From Enhydrobacter aerosaccus (GTDB lineage Bacteria; Pseudomonadota; Alphaproteobacteria; Reyranellales; Reyranellaceae): a DNA stretch of 64,000 nucleotides. Every line of letters starts with the position of its first letter. Position 1 is the stretch's first letter. The position numbers and the translations under genes are program-made. Positions 36,966 through 46,807 of the stretch are shown here, piece after piece. Below the pieces are notes generated by a model that searched no databases, was not told the DNA's origin, and saw nothing but the letters and a program-made list of their open reading frames with translations. Location of the stretch: the NCBI GenBank assembly GCA_903915535.1, contig CAIWTJ010000272.1, positions 1 to 64,000 of the forward strand, read 5' to 3'.

Positions 36966-37589
36966 ATGACGTTCAACGTGCTGCGGATCGAAGCCATCCG
37001 GCAGGCCGCGCTCGCGAGCCTGCGCGCGGCTGTCGCCGCGGCGAACGCCGACGACGCGCCGGCGTCTCCGCTCAAGGATCTCTACATTCCCGCTCACCGA
37101 TTCGAGAAACTGGATCCGAAGCAGGCGCCGTTCCTGCATGCCGTCGGCAAGAGCGACGGCGGCGCGGGCGATTCGGACGGCGATCCGGTGATTCTCAGCA
37201 CCGGTACGCTGCATCTCAACGTGCTGTGTGCCTGCGGCCGCGACGATGCCGCGGATCTCGACGCCCAAGGCGCGAGCCTCGTCGAGGCGATTTGCCTGCA
37301 GCTGCTCGAGGACGGCACCTTTCTGCAGCTGTTCACGAAAGTAGAGGCGTTGCGGGTCACGAACGAGGACGGCATCGCTCGCGGCGACAACGGCAGCGGC
37401 GAATACGACGTCGTGCTCTGGCAGATCGAAATCGAATTCAAGGACGGCCCGGTTCAATTCGAGCCGCGCCTTCCGGCCGATGCGACGGATCTGTCGCTCG
37501 TGAACGTGACGGCGCAGCTCGGCGATGCCGAGGAGTCGATCCCGGCGCAGAGCCTGCTCGTTAAAGAAACCTTTTCGACAAACACTTAG
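36966..37589 (+). CDS. Phage tail completion/minor tail protein
   Basis: 207 aa between head-tail and tail sheath genes. Confidence 0.55.
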   Translation: MTFNVLRIEAIRQAALASLRAAVAAANADDAPASPLKDLYIPAHRFEKLDPKQAPFLHAVGKSDGGAGDSDGDPVILSTGTLHLNVLCACGRDDAADLDAQGASLVEAICLQLLEDGTFLQLFTKVEALRVTNEDGIARGDNGSGEYDVVLWQIEIEFKDGPVQFEPRLPADATDLSLVNVTAQLGDAEESIPAQSLLVKETFSTNT

Positions 37590-37601
37590 GAGACGGCACC
37601 G

Positions 37602-37871
37602 ATGGATAGGAAATGGTTTACTCCCAAGAAAGGCCACACTCCGCTCTGCCCGATCACGCGCGCCGTCGTTCCTGCGCACGGCAAATGGGTTCCGGCGAGC
37701 GAGGAGTTCTATATCCGCCGCGTGCTCGACGGCGACGGTGAGCTCACCGACGACATGCCCCAAGCGGCCAAGGCCGAGGAGTTGCGTCTCGCGGCCGAGG
37801 CGCAGGCCCGGGCCGACGAGGCGAAGCACGCCGCCGAGGATCGCGCGTCCGAATCGCCGCACGCCGAGTAG
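37602..37871 (+). CDS. DUF2635-like phage protein
   Basis: Directly upstream of sheath gene as in Mu-like phages; KWFTPKKGHTPLCPITRAVVPAHGKWVPASEEFYIRRVLDGD. Confidence 0.6.
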   Translation: MDRKWFTPKKGHTPLCPITRAVVPAHGKWVPASEEFYIRRVLDGDGELTDDMPQAAKAEELRLAAEAQARADEAKHAAEDRASESPHAE

Positions 37872-37915
37872 CACCGACACTCCCGCGGCGCCGTTTTCAT
37901 CAACCAGGCAGCCGC

Positions 37916-37951
37916 ACCGGCCGGTCCCCGACTCCCTGGGGGCCGGCCGGT
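37916..37951. terminator. Hairpin between head and tail modules
   Basis: ACCGGCCGGTCCCC-N8-GGGGGCCGGCCGGT followed by a pyrimidine tract. Confidence 0.6.
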
Positions 37952-37985
37952 TCTCCCCTTTCGATCGTGACCCGCGAGGCCTTCA

Positions 37986-39485
37986 ATGACCGTCCAGTTC
38001 TCCAAGATCCCGGCGCAGCTGCGCATTCCCGGCGTGTTCATCGAAACCGATCCGTCCAAGGCCTCGCGCACCGACGATCCGGGCCGGATCCTGCTCGTGG
38101 GGCAGATGCTGGCTGCCGGCGCCGCGGTTGCAGGCGTTCCGGTGCCCGTCGTGTCGGTCGCCGATGCAAAGGCGCAGTTCGGCGTCGGCTCCATGCTGGC
38201 TGCGATGATGGACGAGGTTCGCCTGGCCGATCCGTTCGGCCTGATCTGGGCGCTGCCGCTCGCCGACGCCGGCGGCGGCGTGCAGGCGACGGGCACAATC
38301 TCTGTCACTGGCGCGCCGACGGCGCCTGGCGTGCTCTCGCTCTATATCGCGGGCGTGCTCGTTCCAGTCGCTTTCGCCGGCACCGAGACGCTCACCACGG
38401 CCGCGGCTGCGATCGTCGCCGCGATCAACGCGAACCTCGACCTGCCCGTCACCGCGACGAACAACGTCGGCGTCGTGACCCTGCTCGCCAATCACAAGGG
38501 CACGCTCGGCAACGATATCGACGTGCGTTACAACTGGCTTGGCAATGCCGGCGGCGAGGCGCTGCCGACGGGCTATGTCGGCGCGATCGTCGCCATGGGC
38601 GGCGTTGTCGCTGGCACGACGGATCCCAACATTACGACCGGCATGGCCGCGCTCGGCGATCAGTCGTTCGATTTCATCGTCATGCCGTACACCGACGCCA
38701 CGAACATGAACGCGGCGAAGGATGCGATGAACGACACGACCGGCCGCTGGGCCTTCAACCGCATGGTCTGGGGCCATGTGTTCACTGCCAAGCGCGGCAC
38801 CGTGTCGGCTCTGACCACTTTCGGCCTCACGCGCAACGATCCGCACACGACGGTTCTCGGCTTCAACCTGTCGCCCTTGCCAGTTTGGCGCTGGGTCGCG
38901 GGCCAGATCGCCGCCGCGGCCGTCGTGCTGCGTAACGACCCCGCGCGCCCGGTCCAGGGCATCGAAGTGCCGGGCTTGCTGGCGGCGCCGCTGGGCTCGA
39001 GCGGCCGGTTCAGCCAGTCCGAGCGGCAAACGCTGCTGTTCTCCGGTATCAGCACCTTCACCTCGGCCGCCGACGGCACGGTGCGGATCGAACGGCTGAT
39101 TTCGACCTATCAGCTGAACGCGACGGGCCAGATCGACGAGGCCTGGCTGTCGGTCGAAAAGACGTTCACGCTCATGGCGGTGCATCGCCGCCTGCGCGCC
39201 GCCGTGACCGCCAATTTCCCGCGCGCCAAGCTGGCGAACGACGGCACGCGGGCCGCGGCGGTAAACGGCGTCGTAACGCCGCAGATCGCGCGCGCATTCG
39301 TGATTGCCGCCATGCGCGACATGGAAGATGCCGGCCTGCTCGACAACGTCGACGCGATCGTCGACCAGGTCATTTGCGAGCGCGACGGCACCAATCCGGA
39401 CCGGCTGAACGTGCTGTTCCCGCCGCCGATCATCGGACAGCTGCGCATCTTCGCGGTGCTGAGCCAGTTCCACGTTCTCAACTAG
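37986..39485 (+). CDS. Contractile tail sheath protein (Mu gpL-like)
   Basis: 499 aa; PGVFIETDPSKASRTDDPGRILLVGQ ... C-terminal NVLFPPPIIGQLRIFAVLSQF. Confidence 0.88.
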   Translation: MTVQFSKIPAQLRIPGVFIETDPSKASRTDDPGRILLVGQMLAAGAAVAGVPVPVVSVADAKAQFGVGSMLAAMMDEVRLADPFGLIWALPLADAGGGVQATGTISVTGAPTAPGVLSLYIAGVLVPVAFAGTETLTTAAAAIVAAINANLDLPVTATNNVGVVTLLANHKGTLGNDIDVRYNWLGNAGGEALPTGYVGAIVAMGGVVAGTTDPNITTGMAALGDQSFDFIVMPYTDATNMNAAKDAMNDTTGRWAFNRMVWGHVFTAKRGTVSALTTFGLTRNDPHTTVLGFNLSPLPVWRWVAGQIAAAAVVLRNDPARPVQGIEVPGLLAAPLGSSGRFSQSERQTLLFSGISTFTSAADGTVRIERLISTYQLNATGQIDEAWLSVEKTFTLMAVHRRLRAAVTANFPRAKLANDGTRAAAVNGVVTPQIARAFVIAAMRDMEDAGLLDNVDAIVDQVICERDGTNPDRLNVLFPPPIIGQLRIFAVLSQFHVLN

Positions 39486-39552
39486 GCATATCCCGGGCTC
39501 GAGCGCGCGCTCGGGCCCGTCTGCCTGATCAAACGAAACCGAGGAGATCCAC

Positions 39553-39933
39553 ATGGCGAGCAGCAAGCCGATCGGCGGCGTCGGACAGATCCGATTCAAC
39601 GGCAACATTCTTAAGTTCCGCGGCTCGCTGACGTGGAATTTCCAGACGGGCGTCAAGAAGGGCGTCGCCGGCCGCGACGGTTCGGTGCACGGCTTCACGG
39701 TCGATCCCGTCGTGCCGATGATCGAAGGCGAGTTCACCTATGACGGCGCGGTCACGACCGCCCAGCTCGAGGCGATCACGAACGGGACGATCACGGCCCT
39801 GCTCGGCGACGGCCGCCAGCTGATCCTGCGCGGCGCTTATGTCGCCGGCGATATCGCGCCCGATGGCGACGACGCCAAGGTGAAACTCAAGTTCGAGGGC
39901 ACCGACGGCGAGGAGATCGGCGCGCCAGGCTAG
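39553..39933 (+). CDS. Tail tube protein (Mu gpM-like)
   Basis: GGVGQIRFNGNILKFRGSLTWNFQTGVKKGVAGRDGSVHGF. Confidence 0.85.
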   Translation: MASSKPIGGVGQIRFNGNILKFRGSLTWNFQTGVKKGVAGRDGSVHGFTVDPVVPMIEGEFTYDGAVTTAQLEAITNGTITALLGDGRQLILRGAYVAGDIAPDGDDAKVKLKFEGTDGEEIGAPG

Positions 39934-39980
39934 GCCTCGGATCGCCGCTCGATCACTGAAACGCACATTCCGGGGATTCC

Positions 39981-40430
39981 ATGGACGAGAAAGAGAAGAT
40001 CGCGGCGGGCCTCGCCTGGCTGCGCGCGACTGCTGCCGGCGGTGCCGTGTCCGCACCGCCGCCGGACGTGCTCGCTGCCCTCGTGGCGCTCGCCGAAGGA
40101 GGCGAACGGCGTTCGGTCGGCGACGAGCAGCGCGACGAAAGCAAGCCGATGCCCGAGACGATCACGGTCAAGCTGCGCAACCCGATCAAGAAAGTGGCGA
40201 GCGACGGCGTCATGCGGAACGAGCTCACGTTCCGGACGCCGAGCTGGCTCGAGATCAAGAAACTGCGCAACGTGTCCAAGAGCCAGGGCGAGCTGCAGGC
40301 CTACGACCAGGCGATGCTGACGCTCACCGCCGACGATCTTACCCAGCCCGAGCTCGACTCGCTAAAGGGCCTCGACGCGCAGCGCTGCGGTGAGGCGCTC
40401 GCGCCTTTTTTGGTGTTGGAGGACCGCTAG
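39981..40430 (+). CDS. Tail assembly chaperone, unshifted product
   Basis: Between tail tube and tape measure genes; TITVKLRNPIKKVASDGVMRNELTFRTPSWLEIKKL. Confidence 0.75.
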   Translation: MDEKEKIAAGLAWLRATAAGGAVSAPPPDVLAALVALAEGGERRSVGDEQRDESKPMPETITVKLRNPIKKVASDGVMRNELTFRTPSWLEIKKLRNVSKSQGELQAYDQAMLTLTADDLTQPELDSLKGLDAQRCGEALAPFLVLEDR

Positions 40431-40603
40431 ACGAGGAGAAATTCGAGGAAAACGCGTTCAATCTGGCGCGTTTTTGGGGTGTTTCCCCGCTCGAAATCTT
40501 CTCTCTGCCGGTCGCCGCCGTCGCCAAATGGTCGCGCCAGGCCGGCCGAATCCACCGCGAAGAAGAGGCTGCGCACGCCGCGGCGATGAAAAACCGCCGT
40601 TAG
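39981..40603 (+). CDS. Tail assembly chaperone, predicted -1 frameshift product (GpE-like extension)
   Basis: TTTTTTG at 40406-40412; -1 frame open to 40603: GVGGPLDEEKFEENAFNLARFWGVSPLEIFSLPVAAVAKWSRQAGRIHREEEAAHAAAMKNRR. Confidence 0.75.
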
Positions 40604-40610
40604 GTGTCCC

Positions 40611-42317
40611 ATGGCTGCTGCATTTTCGGTTTTCACGAAGATCAGCGGCGAGGATGGCCTCTCCGAGCTGTTCCGCAAGGTTGCGGGCTCAGCCAAGGCG
40701 GCGAAAGCGCCGATCGACTCGTTCAACAAGGCCGTCAGCCAGCCCGATACGACCGCGCTCGGCCGCCTCGGCCTCAAGGTCGACGGCGTCGCCGGCAAGT
40801 TTCGGACGGGCCTCGGGTCGATCACGTCCTGGCTGCCGGCACTGGGTGCGCTCGGGTCGATCGGCACGCTGGGCGGCCTGATCGCCATGACGCACCACGC
40901 GGCCGAGGGCTACGAAGGCCTCACGCTCGCCGCGAAAAAGCTCGGTGCCTCTACCGCCGACGTGGCGCTCTGGCGCTTCGGGGCCAAGCTGGCGAACGTT
41001 GAGACGCAGGCCCTCGAGAAGGGCCTCGTCATGCTCAATCGCCGCATGTACGACGCGGCGACCGGCAAGAACAAGGACGTCGCCGCGCTCTTTGCGGCGA
41101 TGAAGATCCCGCTGCGCAATGCCAAGGGCGCGGTCAACGGGGTTTCCGAGTCGCTCGGCGATATCGCCGAGGCCTTCAAGAACACCGGCAACGCCTCGAC
41201 GCGCGAGGCGATGGCGATCGCGCTGTTCGGCAAGTCGGGCGCCGATCTGCTGCCGTTTCTCATGAAGGGCAAGGAAGGCCTCGCCGAGCTGCGCGAGGAG
41301 ATGAAGAAGTATTCCGGCCTGAACGACCAGGGCCGGCACGATCTCGAGGAGCTGGCCGAAAGCTACAAGAAGCTCGACAAGGCCGGCAGTGGCCTGTCGA
41401 CCAGGCTCTCGGCCGTCGTGGCGCCCGCCATGACTCGCGTCGTCCAGGGAACGACCGACTGGATCGTCGCGAACCGGGAGGTGCTCGCCCAGTCGCTCGA
41501 CCGCAAGCTGCACCGCATCGGGCAGGCCTTCGATCTCGTGTCGTCGGCCGCGAAGAAGATCGCGGGCCTGCCGTTCATCGCCGAGTTCCTGAAAGGAACC
41601 GACGCGGGGACCGCCTTCGATGTTGCGCTTGGCGTGCTCGGCCTGACCATGGTCGGGCCGCTGTTCGCCGCGCTGCAGATGATCATCGGCGCCGTGTGGA
41701 GCATGAACGCGGCGCTTCTCGCAAACCCCTTTGTGCTCGTGGGAGTGGCTGTCGCAGCGGCGGCATATGCTATCTATGCCAATTGGGGCGCGATCAAGGG
41801 CTGGTTCAACGACCAGATGGACGCGATCTCGGCCGCCTTCGATCGCGGTTTCGGGTCGGGCCTGCTCGAGATCTTCGCCCGCTTCAACCCGCAAACACTG
41901 ATCATGACGGCGATCAATGGCCTCGTGAAATGGCTGTTCGGGATCGACCTGTTCGACGCCGGCGCCAAGCTCATGCAGCGGCTGCTCGACGGGATCAAGT
42001 CGCTGCTGCCCGATCTGACTCCGATTTTCGACAAGGTCGACAGGGTTATGAAATGGGCAGGCGGCGCTTCGTCGTCTGTTGCGGCCGCGGCGGCCTACGA
42101 GGCCGGCGCCGGCAACATCTATGATCCCACGTCCATCTATGCACCTTCGGCTGCGCCGTCGCCGGGCGATGTGGCGACCGCCAAGGCCGAGAAATCGACC
42201 GTCGAGGTGAAGGTCGACTTCACGAACATGCCGCAAGGCGCGAAAGCCGACGTCAAGAGCTCGGGCGCCGCGCAAACCGAGACGACCGTCGGACGCAGCA
42301 TGGGAGGAGCGTTCTAA
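40611..42317 (+). CDS. Tail tape measure protein
   Basis: 568 aa with hydrophobic segments, downstream of chaperone. Confidence 0.85.
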   Translation: MAAAFSVFTKISGEDGLSELFRKVAGSAKAAKAPIDSFNKAVSQPDTTALGRLGLKVDGVAGKFRTGLGSITSWLPALGALGSIGTLGGLIAMTHHAAEGYEGLTLAAKKLGASTADVALWRFGAKLANVETQALEKGLVMLNRRMYDAATGKNKDVAALFAAMKIPLRNAKGAVNGVSESLGDIAEAFKNTGNASTREAMAIALFGKSGADLLPFLMKGKEGLAELREEMKKYSGLNDQGRHDLEELAESYKKLDKAGSGLSTRLSAVVAPAMTRVVQGTTDWIVANREVLAQSLDRKLHRIGQAFDLVSSAAKKIAGLPFIAEFLKGTDAGTAFDVALGVLGLTMVGPLFAALQMIIGAVWSMNAALLANPFVLVGVAVAAAAYAIYANWGAIKGWFNDQMDAISAAFDRGFGSGLLEIFARFNPQTLIMTAINGLVKWLFGIDLFDAGAKLMQRLLDGIKSLLPDLTPIFDKVDRVMKWAGGASSSVAAAAAYEAGAGNIYDPTSIYAPSAAPSPGDVATAKAEKSTVEVKVDFTNMPQGAKADVKSSGAAQTETTVGRSMGGAF

Positions 42318-43561
42318 TGGCCGGCCGCTTTAACCCGCTCACGGCGCTCGAGGGAAGTTTCCTCGGCTTCCCGTTCAAGATCTCGCACGAGCACGCCGAG
42401 GGCGGCCGACGCGGCCCGCTGCATCAATATCCCGACCGGGACGTTCCTTATTTCGAGGATCTCGGCCGGGAAGCGAAGCGGTTCGAGCTCGCGATCTATT
42501 TCGTCGGACCGATCGCCGATCTCACCGGCGATCTGTTCGAGGCGCTGCTCTGGAAAGGCAATGTGGGATCGCTGATCCTGCCGCGCCTGCGCCGCGAGCG
42601 CATGAAGGCGCAGAAATGGACGTTCGACCGCGAGTCCGGCAAGGGCAACTGGGTCGCGTGCCAGGTGACCTTTGTTGAGGTCGGGCGCAATTCCTTCCCG
42701 ACGGCGACCGATTCCTGGCCGCACAAGCTGCTCGACGCCGCCCTGGCGGCCCGAACGGCGTTCGCCGACGCGCTCGGCAACGCCCTGTCGCTCGTCGACC
42801 TGCCGCCCGAGGCGACGGCGGTGCTCGCTGGCAGCGCGGGGGCGCTCGTCGTCGCGCTCAACGCGTCGGCGCTCGTCGCCAGTGGCCAGGCGCCCTCGAG
42901 CGCGCTGGCCGCGGCCTCGCTACTCACGGCCGGCTATCGCTCGGACTGGGGCGGCCCGTCGATCGACACACTGGCCTTTGCCGCCGCGACGTTCGGCCTG
43001 CTCACGGCATGGGCCGACGCCCTGGCCGGGGACGCGCCGACGAGCGACTCGCGCGCGCGGGCGATCGACGGCCTGTTCGGCGTCTATGACACGGCCGCGG
43101 CGCCGTATTGGTACGCGCCCGGCGTCCTGACACCCCTCGAGCAGGTCGAGATCTCGAACCAGGCGGCATTGTCGGCCGGGATCCGGCGGGCTGCGCTCGT
43201 CGAGGCCGCGCGCCTGGCGGCGTCGATCGAGTTCAAGAGCTACGACGACGCGGCGGCATTGCGCGGCCGGTTCGCCGACGCGTTCGACGACGAGGTCGAC
43301 CAGGCCGCGCGCGAGCCGGCCGTGCGCGGCAGCCTCGTGGATCTCGGCGCCACGACACTTACGGCGATTTCGACCGCTGGCGCCGACAAGGCGAAGCTCG
43401 TTACCTACAGGGTGGCGGGGCCGAGGCCGGCTCTGGCACTGGCGCAGTTCTGGTACGGCGACGACGACGACGTCGCCGGCCGCGCCGCCGAGCTTGTGTC
43501 CCGGACCGGCGCCATTCATCCGGCGTTCATGCCGGCCAATGGTGAACGTCTCTCGAAATAG
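42317..43561 (+). CDS. Mu gpN-like DNA circularization/tail protein
   Basis: LEGSFLGFPFKISHEHAEGGRRGPLHQYPDRDVPYFEDLGREAKRFELAIYFVG. Confidence 0.85.
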   Translation: MAGRFNPLTALEGSFLGFPFKISHEHAEGGRRGPLHQYPDRDVPYFEDLGREAKRFELAIYFVGPIADLTGDLFEALLWKGNVGSLILPRLRRERMKAQKWTFDRESGKGNWVACQVTFVEVGRNSFPTATDSWPHKLLDAALAARTAFADALGNALSLVDLPPEATAVLAGSAGALVVALNASALVASGQAPSSALAAASLLTAGYRSDWGGPSIDTLAFAAATFGLLTAWADALAGDAPTSDSRARAIDGLFGVYDTAAAPYWYAPGVLTPLEQVEISNQAALSAGIRRAALVEAARLAASIEFKSYDDAAALRGRFADAFDDEVDQAAREPAVRGSLVDLGATTLTAISTAGADKAKLVTYRVAGPRPALALAQFWYGDDDDVAGRAAELVSRTGAIHPAFMPANGERLSK

Positions 43562-43569
43562 AGGTCGAA

Positions 43570-44676
43570 ATGGCGTTGCCCGATTCGACCTTGACGCTCG
43601 TCGTCGGCGGAAAGCGCTTCGGCGGCTGGCTCGAAACCCGCGTGAGTGCTGGCGTAAAGCGTGCGGCGCGTGATTTCGATATCTCGTGTACGCAACGCTG
43701 GCCTGGCCAGGATGCCCGTTTCGATATTCCCGAGGGCGCGACGTGCGAGATCTGGATCGGCCGCGACAAGGTGATCACCGGCTACGTCGACGTGATCGAA
43801 ACCGATCGCGATGCGACGACGGCCTCGTGCAAGATCGCCGGTCGCAGCAAGACCTGCGATCTCGTCGACTGCTCGCCCGATCACGAGATCGTTGAGTTCG
43901 CCGGCCAGGATATCGCGTCTATCGCCCGCAAGTTGGCGGCACCGTTCGGGATCGCCGTCGTCGCCAAGGTCTCGGCCCCGGCATTGCCGGTCGCCGCGGC
44001 GCACCATGGCGAGACGATCTGGAAACTCGTCGAGCGCCTGGCGCGGCAGCAGCAGCTGCTCGTGACAGACGACGCCGAGGGCCGGCTCGTTCTGACCCGG
44101 CTCGGGACGGAATCGGCCGACGATTCCATCGTGCATCCGTCCGACGGCCTGAAAAAGATCGGCACCAAGCGGGACTCGAGCAAGCGTTTCTCGGAATACC
44201 GGGTCAAGGCGCAGGCAGGCGCGCGATGGTCGGGCGTCGGTTCCGATACCGACGAGCACGCCGGCGAAGCCCTGGCGCATGTCGAGGGCTCGTATTTCGA
44301 CAGGGGTGTGACGCGCTATCGGCCGAAAACGATCCTGGCCGAAGGCGCGGCCAAAAAGGAAGGCGCCGACAAGCGCGCCGAATGGGAAGCCCGGCACAAT
44401 CTTGGCGAGGCGCTGCGCGTCGCGGCAACCCGCACCGGCTGGCGGCAGTCGTCCGGCAAGCTCTGGGTGCCGAACCTGCTCGTGCCAGTGGTCGTGCCCA
44501 GCGCCAACATAGACGCCCGGCTCGCGATCGCCGAGGTGCACTACCGCAAGGGCGCCGAGGGCGAGATCTGCGAGCTCGAGCTCGTGCCGCCCGAGGCCCT
44601 AACGCCCGAGCCGCCCGAAGCGCCCGCCGGCGCCGGCGGCGGCACGCGATGGAACGACGTCCTGAAAGGCGAGTAG
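43570..44676 (+). CDS. Baseplate hub protein (Mu gpP-like)
   Basis: KRFGGWLETRVSAGVKRAARDFDISCTQRW; order N-P-45. Confidence 0.85.
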   Translation: MALPDSTLTLVVGGKRFGGWLETRVSAGVKRAARDFDISCTQRWPGQDARFDIPEGATCEIWIGRDKVITGYVDVIETDRDATTASCKIAGRSKTCDLVDCSPDHEIVEFAGQDIASIARKLAAPFGIAVVAKVSAPALPVAAAHHGETIWKLVERLARQQQLLVTDDAEGRLVLTRLGTESADDSIVHPSDGLKKIGTKRDSSKRFSEYRVKAQAGARWSGVGSDTDEHAGEALAHVEGSYFDRGVTRYRPKTILAEGAAKKEGADKRAEWEARHNLGEALRVAATRTGWRQSSGKLWVPNLLVPVVVPSANIDARLAIAEVHYRKGAEGEICELELVPPEALTPEPPEAPAGAGGGTRWNDVLKGE

Positions 44677-44679
44677 CCC

Positions 44680-45183
44680 ATGGATCCCGACGAGCTGCTG
44701 CGGCTGCGCCTGCAGCTGCTGTTTTCGCGCGGTGTCGTGCGCCAGGCGGACGTCAAGAACGGCCTCGCGAACGTGCAGGCCGAATTCATGAAAAACGAGC
44801 TGCGCCGTGTCGACCTTCCGCAGAGCTACGGCTTCGGATCCGCACCGCTCGCCGGCAGCGAAGTGTTCGCGATCTTCCCCTCGGGCGACCGCAGTTTCGG
44901 TGTCGGCCTCGGATACGACGACCGCGCGCTCAGGCCGAAGGATCTAAAGCCGGGCGAGGTGATCCTGTACGGCCTCGAGGCGCTCACGCGGCCGAACGGG
45001 CATTCGATCCGGTTCACCAGCGACCCGAAGCCGGGCACGGTCAAGATCAACGCGAGCCGTATCGAGCTGCGCGTCGGACAGTATTACGTCCTACTCGACT
45101 CCGACCCGGCGATTGCCATGCAAAAGGGAATCTGGCCCGAGGGCGTGGCCCTGCCTCTCAATCCGCATGGGGACGCGCTATGA
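44680..45183 (+). CDS. Baseplate spike/assembly protein (Mu gp45-like)
   Basis: 167 aa; order between gpP and gp46. Confidence 0.75.
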   Translation: MDPDELLRLRLQLLFSRGVVRQADVKNGLANVQAEFMKNELRRVDLPQSYGFGSAPLAGSEVFAIFPSGDRSFGVGLGYDDRALRPKDLKPGEVILYGLEALTRPNGHSIRFTSDPKPGTVKINASRIELRVGQYYVLLDSDPAIAMQKGIWPEGVALPLNPHGDAL

Positions 45184-45647
45184 GGATCGAGTTCGATCCC
45201 GCCACCGGGTTTTTCGACCTGGCACTGACCGCGCGCGGCGGCGTCGATGCCGGCTATGGCAACGGCGGTGCGCTCGAGGCTGCTGTTTGGGTGTCTCTTT
45301 TCACCGATCTGCTGGCCGATGCCGGCGACATGACGCCGGATCTCGGCGCCGATCGGCGGGGATGGTGGAGCGACGCCCCGCTTCCGGCCGATCACCGCAT
45401 GGGGAGCCTGATCTGGCTGCACATGCGCGAAAAGAAGTCCGAGAAGGTGCGCGCGTCGATCGAGAACGAGGCGACCGCGGCGCTGCAATGGCTGATCGAC
45501 GACGGCCTGGCGACCGCGGTCGACGTCACGGCGGCATGGATCGACGCGCCGCGCGACGCGCTGCGGCTCGTGGTCGTGCTCACCGAACCGAACGGCGTTC
45601 GGCGCGATTGGAAAACAGATCTCGTCTGGGGCGGGATCGCAGGGTGA
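45180..45647 (+). CDS. Mu gp46-like phage protein
   Basis: ALEAAVWVSLFTDLLADAGD...DRRGWWSDAPLPADHRMGSLIWLHMREK. Confidence 0.8.
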   Translation: MRIEFDPATGFFDLALTARGGVDAGYGNGGALEAAVWVSLFTDLLADAGDMTPDLGADRRGWWSDAPLPADHRMGSLIWLHMREKKSEKVRASIENEATAALQWLIDDGLATAVDVTAAWIDAPRDALRLVVVLTEPNGVRRDWKTDLVWGGIAG

Positions 45648-45658
45648 GGAATTGAGCC

Positions 45659-46807
45659 ATGCCGTACGCCCGCCCTGGCCTGGCCGATCTGGCGGCTCGC
45701 ATCGGTGCGAATTATCGCGCCCGCTTTCCCGGCGCCGACACGAACCTGCGGCAGTCGCCCGATCGGGCGCTCGTCGCGGTGATCGCGGGCAGCACCGACG
45801 AGGATCTCGCCTATCTCGACTGGCAAGTGCGGCAACTCTTTCCGTTCTCGGCCGACACCGAATATCTCGAGCGCTGGGCGGCCTTCAAGAACATCTACCG
45901 CAAGGGCGCGGAACAGGGCGCCGGGACCGTGTTGCTGTCCGGAACGACGGGCCTCGTGGCGCCGGCGGGCACCCAGATGCAGACGCAGGACGGTGGCGTG
46001 ACGGTCACGCTGTCGGCCGATGCCGTGGCGGGTGTCGACGGAACCGTTGTGGTCGCGGCCGCGGCAGTGGCCGGCGGTGCCTTCTCTAACATCGGGCCTG
46101 GCGTCACACTGACGTTCATCGGCACGCCGGCGGGATATGCCGACACCGGCAGCGTGCAGGATTCGTTCGCCGGCGGCGCCGATGCCGAGACCGACGCCGA
46201 GTTGCGCCTCCGCACGGCGCAGGCCTATGCGCAGCCGAGTTTCGGCGGCAACCTGAACGACTGGCAGCGGGCGACCCTAGCGGTCCAGGGCGTGACACGC
46301 GTATTCACCGCTCCGGCGTCGCCGACGCCTGGCGCCGTCACGATCTATCCGCTGTTCGACAACGTGCGCACGAACGGAATCCCGGTCGGGACGGACGCCT
46401 ATTTTCGCCCGGGCACCGGTCCATCGTCGGGGATCGCGGGCAACGGCGATCAGCGCCTCGTTCTCGACGCGGTTCTGGCGACGCGTCCGGTGTGCGCGCA
46501 CGTCTGGGTGAAGGCGCTGTCGACTCAGTCGATCGATCTCACGATTTCCGACATGGTCGACGACTCGCCCACGGTGCGGGCAGCTATCTTCACCGAGTTC
46601 TCGAGGATGCTGTTTGCCAAGGCCTCGGTTCAGGCCGTGCCGAACGTTGACGCGGTGGCCTCCGGCTACACGATCTATCTCGAGTGGATCGCCGCGGCGG
46701 TGGCACTGGGCGCCGGCGTCAAGAAATTCAACCTGACTCTGCCCGCCGCGAACGTCGTCGTTCCGCCCGGCACACTCGCGATCCCGGGGGATATCACCTA
46801 TGGCTAA
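45659..46807 (+). CDS. Baseplate J-like protein (Mu gp47)
   Basis: LEEWAAFKNIYRKGAEQGAGTVLLSGTTGLVAPAGTQMQTQDG-type region. Confidence 0.88.
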   Translation: MPYARPGLADLAARIGANYRARFPGADTNLRQSPDRALVAVIAGSTDEDLAYLDWQVRQLFPFSADTEYLERWAAFKNIYRKGAEQGAGTVLLSGTTGLVAPAGTQMQTQDGGVTVTLSADAVAGVDGTVVVAAAAVAGGAFSNIGPGVTLTFIGTPAGYADTGSVQDSFAGGADAETDAELRLRTAQAYAQPSFGGNLNDWQRATLAVQGVTRVFTAPASPTPGAVTIYPLFDNVRTNGIPVGTDAYFRPGTGPSSGIAGNGDQRLVLDAVLATRPVCAHVWVKALSTQSIDLTISDMVDDSPTVRAAIFTEFSRMLFAKASVQAVPNVDAVASGYTIYLEWIAAAVALGAGVKKFNLTLPAANVVVPPGTLAIPGDITYG

